Of a stretch of 34,718 nucleotides of DNA, positions 26,750 to 34,564 are shown one piece after another (position 1 is the stretch's first letter; each line of letters begins with the position of its first letter). Source of the DNA: DASPLX01 sp035627375 (GTDB lineage: Bacteria; Pseudomonadota; Gammaproteobacteria; Burkholderiales; Burkholderiaceae_D); the NCBI GenBank assembly GCA_035627375.1, contig DASPLX010000029.1, positions 1 to 34,718 on the forward strand, in the 5' to 3' direction. The notes under the pieces were generated by a model that was given only the letters and a program-made list of their open reading frames with translations, searched no databases and had not been told where the DNA came from. A program made the position numbers and the translations under genes.

Positions 26750-28108
26750 TCACAGACCGTACACGATGTTCGCGATCTTGTCGTAGATCGGATGGAAGGC
26801 GGACGTCGGCCGCAGCCAGCCGATCACATCGAAGTGATCGTACTGATTGTAGTAGCCGAGATAATTCCAGGTGCCGCGTACCGAGGTGCCGTCGAAATTG
26901 CGCACCGGCTGCCAGGCCGGCGACTTCATGCTGACGGTATTGACGACGCCGTCGTTCGGGAACCAGCTCGCGTCAACAATCACTCGGCTCGGATCGGATT
27001 GGGTGTACGAACCCATCCCGCGTTGGAAGATCGAGGGCACCACCCATTCGCCGGCCGTCGGCTTGAGGAAGAAGATCATGTCGTCGCGCGCGTACTGGTA
27101 GCTGCTGCTCTGGAACGGCGCGATGATGCGGTCGGTGCCGTTGCAGCAGAAACTGCCTTGTTCCGTGCCCTTGCTGCCGATCGAGTAGTAGTACACGTGG
27201 GGCGAAGTCTTGACCCAGCCGTTCAATTCGCGCGCGCCGTCCGGGCCCAGATCCCATTGGGCGGCATCGCGATTCGACAGCGACCAGAACGGAGCGCCCT
27301 TGATACGTTCGATGAATTGCCAGAAGGTTTCCGCCGGGCGCTGCGCCAATCCATATTGTTCCAGCTTGAAGTTATAGACCGGGTTCGAGCTGCCGCCCAG
27401 TCCCGCCGTCTCGATGATCTTGCCCGCCAGTTCCGATACCTTGGGCAGGTAGTCGAGGATCACCTCGCGCAGCGTGGTACCGTTGTGCGGCGTCGAAATC
27501 GTGGTCAGGCTCTTGACCCAGCCGATCTTGCCGCCGGAATAGAGTTCGCCGCCGCCTTCGTTGCCGTCGGGCGAGCCGTTCTCCAGCAACTGGATCAGCA
27601 CGCGGGACGTCTGGCCGCCCTGGCTATGCGCGATCAGATGGATCGGATGATTGGCGTCCCACTCCGGATACAGCGCCAGCGGATAGTTGTTCGGATTGTT
27701 GTTCCGGTCCTTGGCCCAGCACTTGCCGGCCGGCTTCTGGATCTTTCCATAAGCGGCATACTTCGCCGTGCGCGTCGCGCCGTAATCGACGCAGCCGCCC
27801 TTGATCTGATAGTACAGCTCAGCCGCGCGGTCCCAGTTGGAGCTGACGGGACCGACGACGGCCGTCATCACCGGATGCGTGCCGTTGCGGGTGCGCAGAT
27901 AGGCCTCCACGTCGCCGAAGCCGCCCCAATACTTGAATCCCGATCCCTGCAATTCATTGGGGCCGAAGCCCAGGAAGCCGTGCACCAGCACGATCGGGTA
28001 ATTATTGCCGGCGAAGGCGGCGCCGGTCATGCTCAATGCGGCCAATGCCAAGGCCATCCGCGCCAAAAATCCGGACGCTCGCTTCCATGCTGCTTTGATG
28101 CTCGTCAT
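26750..28108 (-). CDS. Secreted triacylglycerol lipase, family I.5-like
   Basis: A 452-aa secreted lipase resembling the family I.5 lipases of Geobacillus and Staphylococcus. The signal peptide ends after AFA33. Characteristic segments are IVLVHGFLGFGP (oxyanion region), FKYWGG, VGPVSSNWDRA, AHSQGG with nucleophile Ser162, STPHNGTTL, WFPNDGVVNT with Asp386, and NQYDHFDVIG with His425. Of the zinc site known from Geobacillus lipases, both Asp are kept (Asp93 in NWDR, Asp286 in QWDL). The two His correspond to Arg113 and Ala119, so zinc is probably not bound. Extra cysteines (Cys106, Cys130, Cys321-Cys322) may form disulfides. The ATG at 28108 follows a strong AAGGAGA. No lipase foldase gene is adjacent, as expected for this family. 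The gene is single. Confidence 0.94.
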   Translation of the reverse strand: MTSIKAAWKRASGFLARMALALAALSMTGAAFAGNNYPIVLVHGFLGFGPNELQGSGFKYWGGFGDVEAYLRTRNGTHPVMTAVVGPVSSNWDRAAELYYQIKGGCVDYGATRTAKYAAYGKIQKPAGKCWAKDRNNNPNNYPLALYPEWDANHPIHLIAHSQGGQTSRVLIQLLENGSPDGNEGGGELYSGGKIGWVKSLTTISTPHNGTTLREVILDYLPKVSELAGKIIETAGLGGSSNPVYNFKLEQYGLAQRPAETFWQFIERIKGAPFWSLSNRDAAQWDLGPDGARELNGWVKTSPHVYYYSIGSKGTEQGSFCCNGTDRIIAPFQSSSYQYARDDMIFFLKPTAGEWVVPSIFQRGMGSYTQSDPSRVIVDASWFPNDGVVNTVSMKSPAWQPVRNFDGTSVRGTWNYLGYYNQYDHFDVIGWLRPTSAFHPIYDKIANIVYGL

Positions 28109-28642
28109 GCTGTCTCCTTGTTTGTCGAAATGTCGATCGCTGCTTCTCGCGACTCTTTTGGCAGAGTCTTCATCAAAAAAAAACATGCACAAACACAGGA
28201 GCGTTGCAGCCTTGGCAATCCCGTTCCGCTGGAAAGCTGGCCGAGAAGGCGCGGCGATAGCCGGACGAAGCCCGGGCGGCGCCACGCGATGTTGTCTCCT
28301 GCTTGAATGAACTGGCGTTGTTATTGTTGTCGGCCCGGCGCGGCCGATGACGATGGGCGGCGCAGGCATGCTCAGCAAGAGTAGACCCGATCCGCCGCCG
28401 AATGATCGAGGCATTTCATTGACTTTGGAAGCCAAGCGCGTGATCCGGCAAGCCAAGCGGCCGGGATTTTTGCGCTTCCTTTCAAGAAGGAATTAGACGG
28501 AACGCAATAAAGACTGCCGGATTCTTTCGTAGGCTGTCGATTTTCCCGCGCTCGTTCGTCGTGATGGCAGGAGCATGGGTCGACACCGCTCGGACTGCGT
28601 GGCACCGGTTCCGGATCACCAATACTTCGAAAGGAAACCAAC
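28109..28642. other. 534-base divergent intergenic region between lipase and VOC genes
   Basis: No gene is supported here. It holds a 6-bp stem (GACTCT 28151-28156 with AGAGTC 28163-28168) next to a run of nine A (28175-28183) in the lipase leader. Further right is a small dyad TTCCTT-TCAAG-AAGGAA (28476-28492). Just before that dyad the text TTTTTGCGCTTC matches one end of the palindromic repeat core at 22465-22505. AT content is higher than in flanking genes. Promoters for both genes must be here, but no strong pair stands out. Confidence 0.5.
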
Positions 28643-29110
28643 ATGGCTACACCCCAAGTCAAACCCATTCCCGAAGGCATGCATAGCGTGACGCCGCACT
28701 TGGTCTGCGCCGGCGCGGCCGATGCCATCGGGTTTTACAAGCAGGCATTCGGTGCGGTGGAAATGGCGCGCGCGCCTGGCCCGGACGGCAAGCTGATGCA
28801 TGCCATGATCCAGATCGGCGATTCGATGGTCATGCTGGCCGACGAAATGCCGGAGTGGGGTTCGCTCGGGCCGAAGTCGCTGAACGGTACGCCGGTGACG
28901 ATCCATCTCTACGTGCCCGACGCCGACGCGGTCTTCGAGCGCGCGGTCACGGCCGGCGCGACGGTCAAGATGCCGCTCGATGACATGTTCTGGGGCGACC
29001 GCTACGGCATGGTGGAAGACCCGTTCGGCCATCGCTGGTCGATCGCGACGCATGTGCGCGACATGACACCCGAAGAAATACAAAAGTCCATGCAGCAATC
29101 CATGAGCTGA
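28643..29110 (+). CDS. VOC (glyoxalase/PhnB-like) family protein
   Basis: A 155-aa protein of the vicinal-oxygen-chelate superfamily, closest in style to PhnB/YdeN-type members. Two beta-alpha-beta-beta-beta modules are visible. The first reads HSVTPHLVCAGAADAIGFYKQAFGA ... LMHAMIQIGDSMVMLADE. The second reads TIHLYVPDADAVFERAVTAGATVKMPLDDMFWGDRYGMVEDPFGHRWSIATH. His30s-type and Glu metal positions are plausible but not certain, and the substrate is unknown. The ATG at 28643 has AAAGGAAACC upstream. The C-terminus ends in a short Gln/Ser helix. It is convergent with the TonB-dependent receptor. Confidence 0.93.
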   Translation: MATPQVKPIPEGMHSVTPHLVCAGAADAIGFYKQAFGAVEMARAPGPDGKLMHAMIQIGDSMVMLADEMPEWGSLGPKSLNGTPVTIHLYVPDADAVFERAVTAGATVKMPLDDMFWGDRYGMVEDPFGHRWSIATHVRDMTPEEIQKSMQQSMS

Positions 29111-29179
29111 TTTTGTCGAGGCGGCGACCGATCGAAGCTTGAACGCGGATTCGCGCCGCCAGGCGGTCGCAAGATGAAA

Positions 29180-29203
29180 GGCCGTTCGCAAACGCGAGCG
29201 GCC
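29180..29203 (-). terminator. Rho-independent-like terminator of the TonB receptor gene, distal
   Basis: A 10-bp stem (GGCCGTTCGC 29180-29189 with GCGAGCGGCC 29194-29203, one G-T pair) has an AAAC loop. Read on the minus strand it is followed by TTTCATCTT. It lies about 40 bases after the receptor stop and also faces the VOC gene, so it may serve both. Confidence 0.55.
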
Positions 29204-29216
29204 TCCGAAGTGCAAA

Positions 29217-29236
29217 CGGCGAGGAGACGCTCGCCG
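29217..29236 (-). terminator. Rho-independent-like terminator of the TonB receptor gene, proximal
   Basis: A 7-bp perfect stem CGGCGAG/CTCGCCG has a six-base loop and is followed on the minus strand by GTTTGC. It lies directly after the receptor stop at 29244; together with the next hairpin it forms a tandem terminator. Confidence 0.45.
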
Positions 29237-29243
29237 CTTCTCC

Positions 29244-31508
29244 TTAGAACGTGGTCTTGAACTGCACGCCCCAGCTGCGCGGTTCGTTGACGAAGCCGGT
29301 CAGGTTGTTGAAATCGATGCCGCCCGTATTGCGGATCTGGTTGGTGATGTTGCGGCCGAAGAGCGCGATCTCATGCTTATCCCACTTGTAGCCGACGCGC
29401 AAGCCGCCTTCCAGCAAGGACTTGCCGGTGTACTCGACCGATTCGTACAGGAAGAAATTGATCTTGCCGCGATAAGCCCAATCCGTGAAGACGAAGAAGT
29501 CGCCGTCGCCCATCGGGACCTGGTATCGCAGCGTGAAATTGGCGACCCATTTCGGCGCCATCGGCAGCGGGTTGCCGTTGATTCGGACGAATCCGGATGC
29601 ATTGGGAGGATCCAACACCGTACAGCCGCCGCCGCAAGGCGAGACGACGAGCGTCGGATCCTTGATCTTCGTATCGTTATAGCTGAGGCCCGCCGTCATC
29701 TGGATGGCATCCGACAAGTTTGCCTGGAAATCCAGCTCGAAACCTTGCCCGACCGCCTTCTCCGCGTTATGCAGCAGGCTCTGGTTGTCGTTGCCGCCGA
29801 CCGCGGTCAGCTGCATGTCCTCGATCGTGTAATGGAAAACGTTGAAGCCTAGTCGCGCTCGGCGATTGAACAAGTCCTGCTTGATGCCGGCCTCGTACGA
29901 TTGCACGGTTTCCGAATTCGCCACCGAGAACGCGTTGTCGTTGAACAGGATGCGGCCCTGAACACTCGGCGCGCGGAAACCCGTGGCCACGCGGGCGTAC
30001 AGGTTGGTGTCCTTGTTCATGGCGTAATTGGCCGACAGATCCCAACTGACGTTGTTCTCGTGCGGATGCGCCGATCTGCTGAGCGGGGGAGCGCCGAACG
30101 GCGACACGAGACGCTGCGCCGTGAAATCCTTCTTGTCGTCGGTATAGCGCAGCCCGCCGCGCAGCTTGAGCTGGTCGCTGACCGCGTAGTTGACGGTACC
30201 GTACAAGGCCCATGCCTTGTTCTTTTGCTCCTGCTGCGCATGTCCGGCCTGCACATTCCCGGCCAGCGTGGCGTAATCGAAGGTATCGACCTTGATGTCT
30301 TCGTCGAAATAATACAGGCCGGCCAGCCAGTTCCATGGCCCCTTGTGGTTCGATTCGACGCGAAATTCCTGCGATAGCTGGCGATGCTTCGGCAAGCCGT
30401 CGGCCGACTCCGCCGGGAAGCGTATCGTTCCGGGCGCCGGCGGCCTGGAGAAATCGAAGTCGAAGGCGTAGGGCCCGGCCGAACCGTCGATATCGCCGCG
30501 ACTATAGACGCTGACATGCTCGTAGCCGGTGATCGAGTGCAGCGACAGATCGCCGAGATCCCAGCGCAGCCGCAGGTTGGCGCCGTTGCTGTCTAGGTCC
30601 TGCTCGTTCTTGCCGTCGAGCGCCACCTCGTTCATGCGGAAATTCGGCCCCAGATCGTTGCTGCCCTTCCGCAGGATGTTGGCGCGGAACAGGCGCGCGC
30701 TCCCCTTCAAGTCGCGAGCGTGGATGTTGAACAACGCGGAAAAGTCCTTGCCCGGCTTGTACAGGAATTGCAGGCGGGCCGCATTGTCGTCGTAGCCTTC
30801 GAATTCCCTGGTCGGGCCAGGGGCGGTGTTGCGTACCCAGTCGTCCCGATGCTGCGCCTGCATCGACAGGCGGATCGCCCAGTCGTCGTTGAGCGGCACG
30901 TTGACCGCGCCTTCCAGGTTCACGGTCTTGTGCGTCGCCACCGAGGCGTTCGCATAACCCTCGAACCGGCGGGTCGGCTTGGCCGAATCGAACTTGACCA
31001 CGCCGGCCGGCGAATTGCGGCCGAACAGCGTGCCCTGGGGGCCGCGCAAGACCTCCACCTGCTCGATATCGAAGATCGGGAAGCCCTTGAGGATCGGGTT
31101 CTCCTGCACGATCTCGTCGAACACGAGCGACACCGGCTGGGAAGCGTTCAGGTCGAAATCGGTATTACCGAGGCCGCGGACGTAGAAACGCGGGAAGGAA
31201 CGTCCAAAAGAGGATTCGATGTTCAGGCTCGGCACGCGCGCGGCAAGCATGCGGATATCGGCGCCGCTGGAATTGATGACGTCGAGCTTCTCGCCCTTGA
31301 GCGTCGAGATGGAAATCGGCACTTCCTTGATGTTTTCCGCGCGGCGCTGCGCGGTGACGGTCACGGTTTCCAGCTGGCCCTTGGCCGGCTCCGCCGCATC
31401 GGCGGATTGCGCCTCCTGCGCCCATGCGGCATGGAGCGGAAAGGCGCTCGCGACGGCAAGAGCGATCAGGGTGCGGCCGACGCGCATCAAGGAATTCGTT
31501 GTCTGCAT
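29244..31508 (-). CDS. TonB-dependent outer-membrane receptor
   Basis: A 754-aa outer-membrane transporter. A signal peptide (LMRVGRTLIALAVASAFPLHAAWA) is followed by the TonB box region LETVTVTAQRR. The plug domain spans about 55-165 (VPISISTLKGEKLD, RFYVRGLGNTDFDLNASQPVSLVFDEI, IEQVEVLRGPQGTLFGRNSPAGVV). The 22-strand barrel ends in the expected aromatic VQFKTTF. The plug resembles the large OMR group common in sphingomonads and Massilia rather than classic siderophore receptors, so the ligand may be a plant or sugar-derived compound; this is inference. A short Cys pair (SPCGGGCTVLD) lies in an extracellular loop. The ATG at 31508 has AAAGGAA upstream. The frame stays open far upstream only because GC-rich antisense coding lacks stops. 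Confidence 0.95.
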   Translation of the reverse strand: MQTTNSLMRVGRTLIALAVASAFPLHAAWAQEAQSADAAEPAKGQLETVTVTAQRRAENIKEVPISISTLKGEKLDVINSSGADIRMLAARVPSLNIESSFGRSFPRFYVRGLGNTDFDLNASQPVSLVFDEIVQENPILKGFPIFDIEQVEVLRGPQGTLFGRNSPAGVVKFDSAKPTRRFEGYANASVATHKTVNLEGAVNVPLNDDWAIRLSMQAQHRDDWVRNTAPGPTREFEGYDDNAARLQFLYKPGKDFSALFNIHARDLKGSARLFRANILRKGSNDLGPNFRMNEVALDGKNEQDLDSNGANLRLRWDLGDLSLHSITGYEHVSVYSRGDIDGSAGPYAFDFDFSRPPAPGTIRFPAESADGLPKHRQLSQEFRVESNHKGPWNWLAGLYYFDEDIKVDTFDYATLAGNVQAGHAQQEQKNKAWALYGTVNYAVSDQLKLRGGLRYTDDKKDFTAQRLVSPFGAPPLSRSAHPHENNVSWDLSANYAMNKDTNLYARVATGFRAPSVQGRILFNDNAFSVANSETVQSYEAGIKQDLFNRRARLGFNVFHYTIEDMQLTAVGGNDNQSLLHNAEKAVGQGFELDFQANLSDAIQMTAGLSYNDTKIKDPTLVVSPCGGGCTVLDPPNASGFVRINGNPLPMAPKWVANFTLRYQVPMGDGDFFVFTDWAYRGKINFFLYESVEYTGKSLLEGGLRVGYKWDKHEIALFGRNITNQIRNTGGIDFNNLTGFVNEPRSWGVQFKTTF

Positions 31509-31634
31509 TGCCCGGTTTCCTTTCAGGTAAAGACTGCAGGATAAATCAATTGCAACAACTACAGAAACAGCAATTGTCCGATTGTTGCGGGTTTGCCGCG
31601 CCTGTATTGTCGGACAGAGGTCTATCATCGGGAC

Positions 31635-32849
31635 GTGACTCGCGATCCATCCATTCCCGTCCTGTTGTTCGGCGCATTCGATCGCCACAATGTCGGCGAT
31701 CTCTTGTTTGCCCATGTCGCCGCCGCCCTCCTGCCAGGACGGCGACACCTGTTCGCAGGCCTGGCGGCGCGCGACTTGCGCCCCTGGAGTGGACATCGCG
31801 TCAAGGCGCTGGCGCGGCTCGCCGCGCGATGGCGCGATCGTCCTTTGCACATCGTCCACGCCGGCGGCGAATTGCTCACCTGCGATGCCTGGGAGGCGGC
31901 GGTCATGCTGCTGCCGCCGGAACAAGCCTTGGCGGCGATCGTCGGCCTCGACGCCGGGCCGGAAGAGCGCCGCGCCTGGGCGCAGCAACGGCTCGGCTTC
32001 TCCGACCGGGTGGCGTACGCCGTGCCGCGCGCACTGTTCCCGCAGGCAAGAGGCGTCGTTTACAACGCCGTCGGCGGCGTCGGCCTCGACCTGCTCGATG
32101 CCCCCATGCGCGCCGAAGCCGTCGCCAAGCTCAACGAAGCGGACTACGTCGGCGTACGAGACGGCCATACGCACGCCCTGCTCGCCGCCGCGGGCATCGC
32201 GGCGCGCCTGCTGCCCGACTCTGCCGTGATGATCAAGGAATTGTTCGCCCCGGCGATCCAGGCGCGCGCAACGCGGGGCGAAACCGCACGCATGATGGAA
32301 GCGTTTCCCAAAGGCTATATCGCCGTGCAGTTCAGCGCGGATTTCGGCGACGATCGGACGCTCGACGCGATGGCGGAACAACTTTCCCACGCCGCCGCCG
32401 AACACGGCTGCGGCATCGTCCTGTTCCGCGCCGGCGCGGCGCCCTGGCACGACGATATCCGGTGCTACCGGCGCCTGGCGGCGAGAATGCGAGCCGCGCC
32501 GAGGATTTTCACGTCGCTCGACGTGTGGGACATCTGCGCCCTGATCGCCGGCAGCCGCGCCTACCTCGGCAGCAGCCTGCATGGCCGCATCGTCGCGATG
32601 GCCTACGCGCTGCCGCGCCTGAACCTGCGCTCCCCGGCGGACACGGCGCGCGTGAGCAAGCAGTCGGCATTCGCGGCGACCTGGGACATCGCCGGCATGC
32701 CGGCCGCCGTCGAGGTGGCCGATATCGCCGAAGGAATGCGCCGCGCCGTCGGCATCGGCGGCGAGCAGTTGCAGCGCACGGCCGCATCGCTCACGGCCGC
32801 GTATCGCGCCGAATTCGCGCTCGAGGCGGCATGCCTCGGGCCGCTATAA
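31635..32849 (+). CDS. Polysaccharide pyruvyl transferase family protein
   Basis: A 404-aa protein of the polysaccharide pyruvyl transferase/CsaB superfamily. The N-terminal Rossmann-like part IPVLLFGAFDRHNVGDLLFAHV matches the family opening (usually GxxxxxNxGDxL). Later conserved parts are VGVRDGHTHALL (normally RD..S), LPDSAVMI and IAGSRAYLGSSLHGRIVAMAYALPRLNL, where GSSLHG.I is the usual SxHG motif. Members transfer pyruvate to wall or capsule sugars, or act as uncharacterised glycan-modifying enzymes. No polysaccharide cluster surrounds it. I use GTG 31635; TTG 31593 is also in frame, but neither has a good ribosome site. It diverges from the TonB receptor. Confidence 0.85.
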   Translation: MTRDPSIPVLLFGAFDRHNVGDLLFAHVAAALLPGRRHLFAGLAARDLRPWSGHRVKALARLAARWRDRPLHIVHAGGELLTCDAWEAAVMLLPPEQALAAIVGLDAGPEERRAWAQQRLGFSDRVAYAVPRALFPQARGVVYNAVGGVGLDLLDAPMRAEAVAKLNEADYVGVRDGHTHALLAAAGIAARLLPDSAVMIKELFAPAIQARATRGETARMMEAFPKGYIAVQFSADFGDDRTLDAMAEQLSHAAAEHGCGIVLFRAGAAPWHDDIRCYRRLAARMRAAPRIFTSLDVWDICALIAGSRAYLGSSLHGRIVAMAYALPRLNLRSPADTARVSKQSAFAATWDIAGMPAAVEVADIAEGMRRAVGIGGEQLQRTAASLTAAYRAEFALEAACLGPL

Positions 32850-32850
32850 T
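32845..32850 (+). promoter_or_regulatory. Perfect -10 box (TATAAT) before the HAD gene
   Basis: TATAAT overlaps the stop codon of the pyruvyl transferase-family gene (TAA 32847-32849) and is 35 bases before the HAD start. The -35 region is GC-rich (GGCATGCC palindrome at 32828-32835) and shows no clear hexamer. Confidence 0.45.
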
Positions 32851-32884
32851 GCGCTGGACATCGTCCAGCCGGGAGACCACGACC

Positions 32885-33727
32885 ATGCAGGAAACCATCG
32901 CCGTTGTATTCGATTTCGACGACACGCTCGCGCCCGACACGACTTCCGGCTTCCTGCAGCGACACGGCGTCGCGCCCCAGAATTTCTGGCTCAACGAAGT
33001 CAATCCGCTCTACGCCCACGATTGGGACCCGGTGCCGGCCTACCTGCACAAGATGCTCGAGGCGGCCGCCGCGGACCGCATTCCGCTCACGCGCGACAAG
33101 CTCGCGGCCTGGGGCGAGGAAGCGCCGCTGCACGCCGGCACCGACACCATCTTCGCGCGCCTGCGCGCCGTGGTCGAGGAGACCAACCCGAACGTCACGC
33201 TCGAGTTCTACGTCATTTCCAGCGGCATCGGCGACGTGCTGCGCCACACGAGGATCGCCGCCAACTTCAAGGATATCTGGGCTTCCGAATTCCATTACGA
33301 CGACGCCGGCCGCGCCGTCTTTCCGAAGAAGATCATCAGCTTCACCGACAAGACGCGCTACCTGTTCCACATCCAGAAAGGCTTGATCGGCAAGCCGGCG
33401 CGCGGCAAGCCGCTGGAAGTCAACCGCAAGTTCGACAGCGACGAATTGCGCATCCCCTTCTCCAACATGATCTTCGTCGGCGACGGCCTGACCGACGTGC
33501 CCTGCTTCTCGCTGCTGACCAAGGAAAAGGGCATGGCGGTCGCTGTCTACGACAAGAACCACGTGAAGAAATGGGCGAACGCCTACCAGTTCGTCGCCGA
33601 CCGCCGCGTGTCGACGCTGTACTCGGCCGACTACAGCGACGGCACGGACTTGTCGAACTTCCTGCAGATGGCGGTGCGCAACATCGCGCAGAAGATCGCG
33701 CTGGCGAAGAATGCGTTCAGGTTGTAA
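32885..33727 (+). CDS. HAD-family hydrolase
   Basis: A 280-aa haloacid-dehalogenase-superfamily phosphatase. Motif I is VVFDFDDTLAPD (nucleophile Asp of DFDDT), motif II is FYVISSGIGDVL, the motif III Lys is probably among FPKKIISFTDKTRY, and motif IV is NMIFVGDGLTDVPCF (GDGxTD). A helical cap of about 90 residues lies between motifs I and II. The C-terminal 60 residues (KKWANAYQFVADRRVSTLYSADYSDGTDL) are typical of a subgroup found in Proteobacteria whose substrate is unknown. The ATG at 32885 has GGGAG upstream. Its end overlaps the convergent SymE-like gene by 11 bases. Confidence 0.92.
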   Translation: MQETIAVVFDFDDTLAPDTTSGFLQRHGVAPQNFWLNEVNPLYAHDWDPVPAYLHKMLEAAAADRIPLTRDKLAAWGEEAPLHAGTDTIFARLRAVVEETNPNVTLEFYVISSGIGDVLRHTRIAANFKDIWASEFHYDDAGRAVFPKKIISFTDKTRYLFHIQKGLIGKPARGKPLEVNRKFDSDELRIPFSNMIFVGDGLTDVPCFSLLTKEKGMAVAVYDKNHVKKWANAYQFVADRRVSTLYSADYSDGTDLSNFLQMAVRNIAQKIALAKNAFRL

Positions 33728-33950
33728 GCGCCGTCAGCACGAGTCGCCCCTTTTCGACTCGCACCCGAACCCGCGCCGCCGGCTGGAATCCCGCTTCCGC
33801 CAGCCAATGTCCGCGCAGACGCAGCGACGGCCGTCGATGAGGAAAATGCTCCGGGTCGAGGCCGACGGTCAGGAAACGTTCCCGTTTCGGCTTTTGCTTG
33901 CGATGTCCAGATATGCGGGAAGGAATAGCGATAAGGGACTTCAGCGACAT
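33717..33950 (-). CDS. symE: SymE-like toxin (type I toxin-antitoxin family)
   Basis: A 77-aa basic protein with a C-terminal SymE/AbrB-like swapped-hairpin domain: RFLTVGLDPEHFPHRR, then SLRLRGHWLAEAGF, then RVRVEKGRLVLTAL. This matches the E. coli SymE pattern (LTV..., LKGQWLEAAGF, KVMEGCIVLTA). E. coli SymE is an SOS-induced, RNA/nucleoid-affecting toxin held down by an antisense RNA (SymR) across its 5' end. The N-terminal 25 residues are Lys/Arg-rich (SGHRKQKPKRER). The ATG at 33950 has GGAG 6 bases upstream. I see no LexA box. An antisense RNA is not proven; no strong promoter is visible opposite the start. The 3' end overlaps the HAD gene. Confidence 0.85.
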   Translation of the reverse strand: MSLKSLIAIPSRISGHRKQKPKRERFLTVGLDPEHFPHRRPSLRLRGHWLAEAGFQPAARVRVRVEKGRLVLTALTT

Positions 33951-33960
33951 GAGAAACTCC

Positions 33961-34132
33961 GTTGTGTGATGGATGTACCACTCTCCCACTTCCAAATGGG
34001 GCGGCGGAACTGGACAGGATTGGAAGACCGGCCACACAACACCCGGCGAGCCTCGCGGCTCTCCTGCCCAGCCCGCCATAAGGACGTGCAAGGCAACGCG
34101 ACCTGCCAAGACGGCATGCCGCATGTTGTGTG
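33961..34132 (-). promoter_or_regulatory. symE leader with three mutually exclusive pairing segments
   Basis: The 8-mer CACACAAC and its complement GTTGTGTG occur three times. In minus-strand order they are CACACAAC (34132-34125), GTTGTGTG (34040-34033) and CACACAAC (33968-33961). The last abuts the GGAG ribosome site of symE. The middle segment can pair with either neighbour but not both, an attenuator-like layout. Confidence 0.45.
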
Positions 34133-34287
34133 AGTTTTTCCAGGCTTCCAACCCCGCTCGCCTTTTTCTCGGCGAGGCATGCAGGCTATTGCAATCGAGA
34201 CGGGGCGTCAAGCCGGCAGACAGCCCTAAACCCGGCACAAGTGGCAGCCGGCAGCCCGCTGGCACTACCTGTTCAATTATGGAAGGA

Positions 34288-34535
34288 GAACTCCAATCAA
34301 TGGCGCTACGACTATTTGACGCGAGGTCGAACAACGCGCAGCTCGCCGGTTGTAGCGCCCGCTCACCCCGGAAAGCTACAATCCTGCTAGATTCTGCATC
34401 CGCTTCGCTTCCCGTTGTAGCTCCCTCTCTCACCCCGGAAAGCTACAATCTTCGATCAAGTTCGGCCGCCGCTCCACAGAGTTGTAGCTCCCCCCTCCGC
34501 GTCAAAATAGTTGTCGCCTCCATTGATTGGAGTTC
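34288..34535. repeat. 248-bp segment bounded by about 38-bp imperfect inverted repeats, transposase upstream region
   Basis: GAACTCCAATCAATGG (34288-34303) recurs exactly as its reverse complement at 34520-34535. The match continues inward (GACTATTTGACGCG near 34310-34323 against CGCGTCAAAATAGTT at 34498-34512) with small indels. The right copy ends 30 bases before the transposase start. This may be an insertion-sequence terminal region or the joined ends of two insertions. Confidence 0.55.
34350..34489. repeat. Tandem TTGTAGC...GCTACAA units (2.5 copies, 65-67 bp period)
   Basis: TTGTAGC(T) begins at 34350, 34415 and 34482. The 20-base block beginning CACCCCGG and ending CTACAATC is identical at 34364-34383 and 34431-34450. 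Each full unit is a small hairpin (TTGTAGC with GCTACAA, 18-base loop in the first). The third copy lacks the right half. They lie inside the inverted-repeat segment and look like repeated protein-binding sites at an insertion-sequence end. Confidence 0.65.
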
Positions 34536-34564
34536 TATAAACTCCGGGGGTGATGAGGGAAGCA

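Noticed and set aside
27713..27731. Second sigma-54-like sequence (TTGGCCCAGCACTTGCCGG) within the lipase gene
   Set aside because: It lacks the GG-N10-GC spacing with a proper TGGCAC block, lies inside coding sequence and points at no gene.
28468..28479. TTTTTGCGCTTC match to the palindromic repeat core
   Set aside because: Only 12 bases match and no opposing arm is present; could be chance or a truncated copy, not enough to annotate.
31509..32582. Upstream extension of the TonB receptor frame by about 358 residues
   Set aside because: It overlaps the pyruvyl transferase-family gene in antisense, and the signal peptide begins at 31508.
33894..33935. Possible plus-strand promoter for a SymR-like antisense RNA
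   Set aside because: TTGCGA and TTGCTT candidates have no acceptable -10 at 16-18 bases; an antisense RNA is plausible from the family but not visible.
34133..34433. N-terminal extension of the SymE-like frame
   Set aside because: The frame is open, but the extension has no SymE similarity, and the ATG at 33950 has a proper ribosome site.
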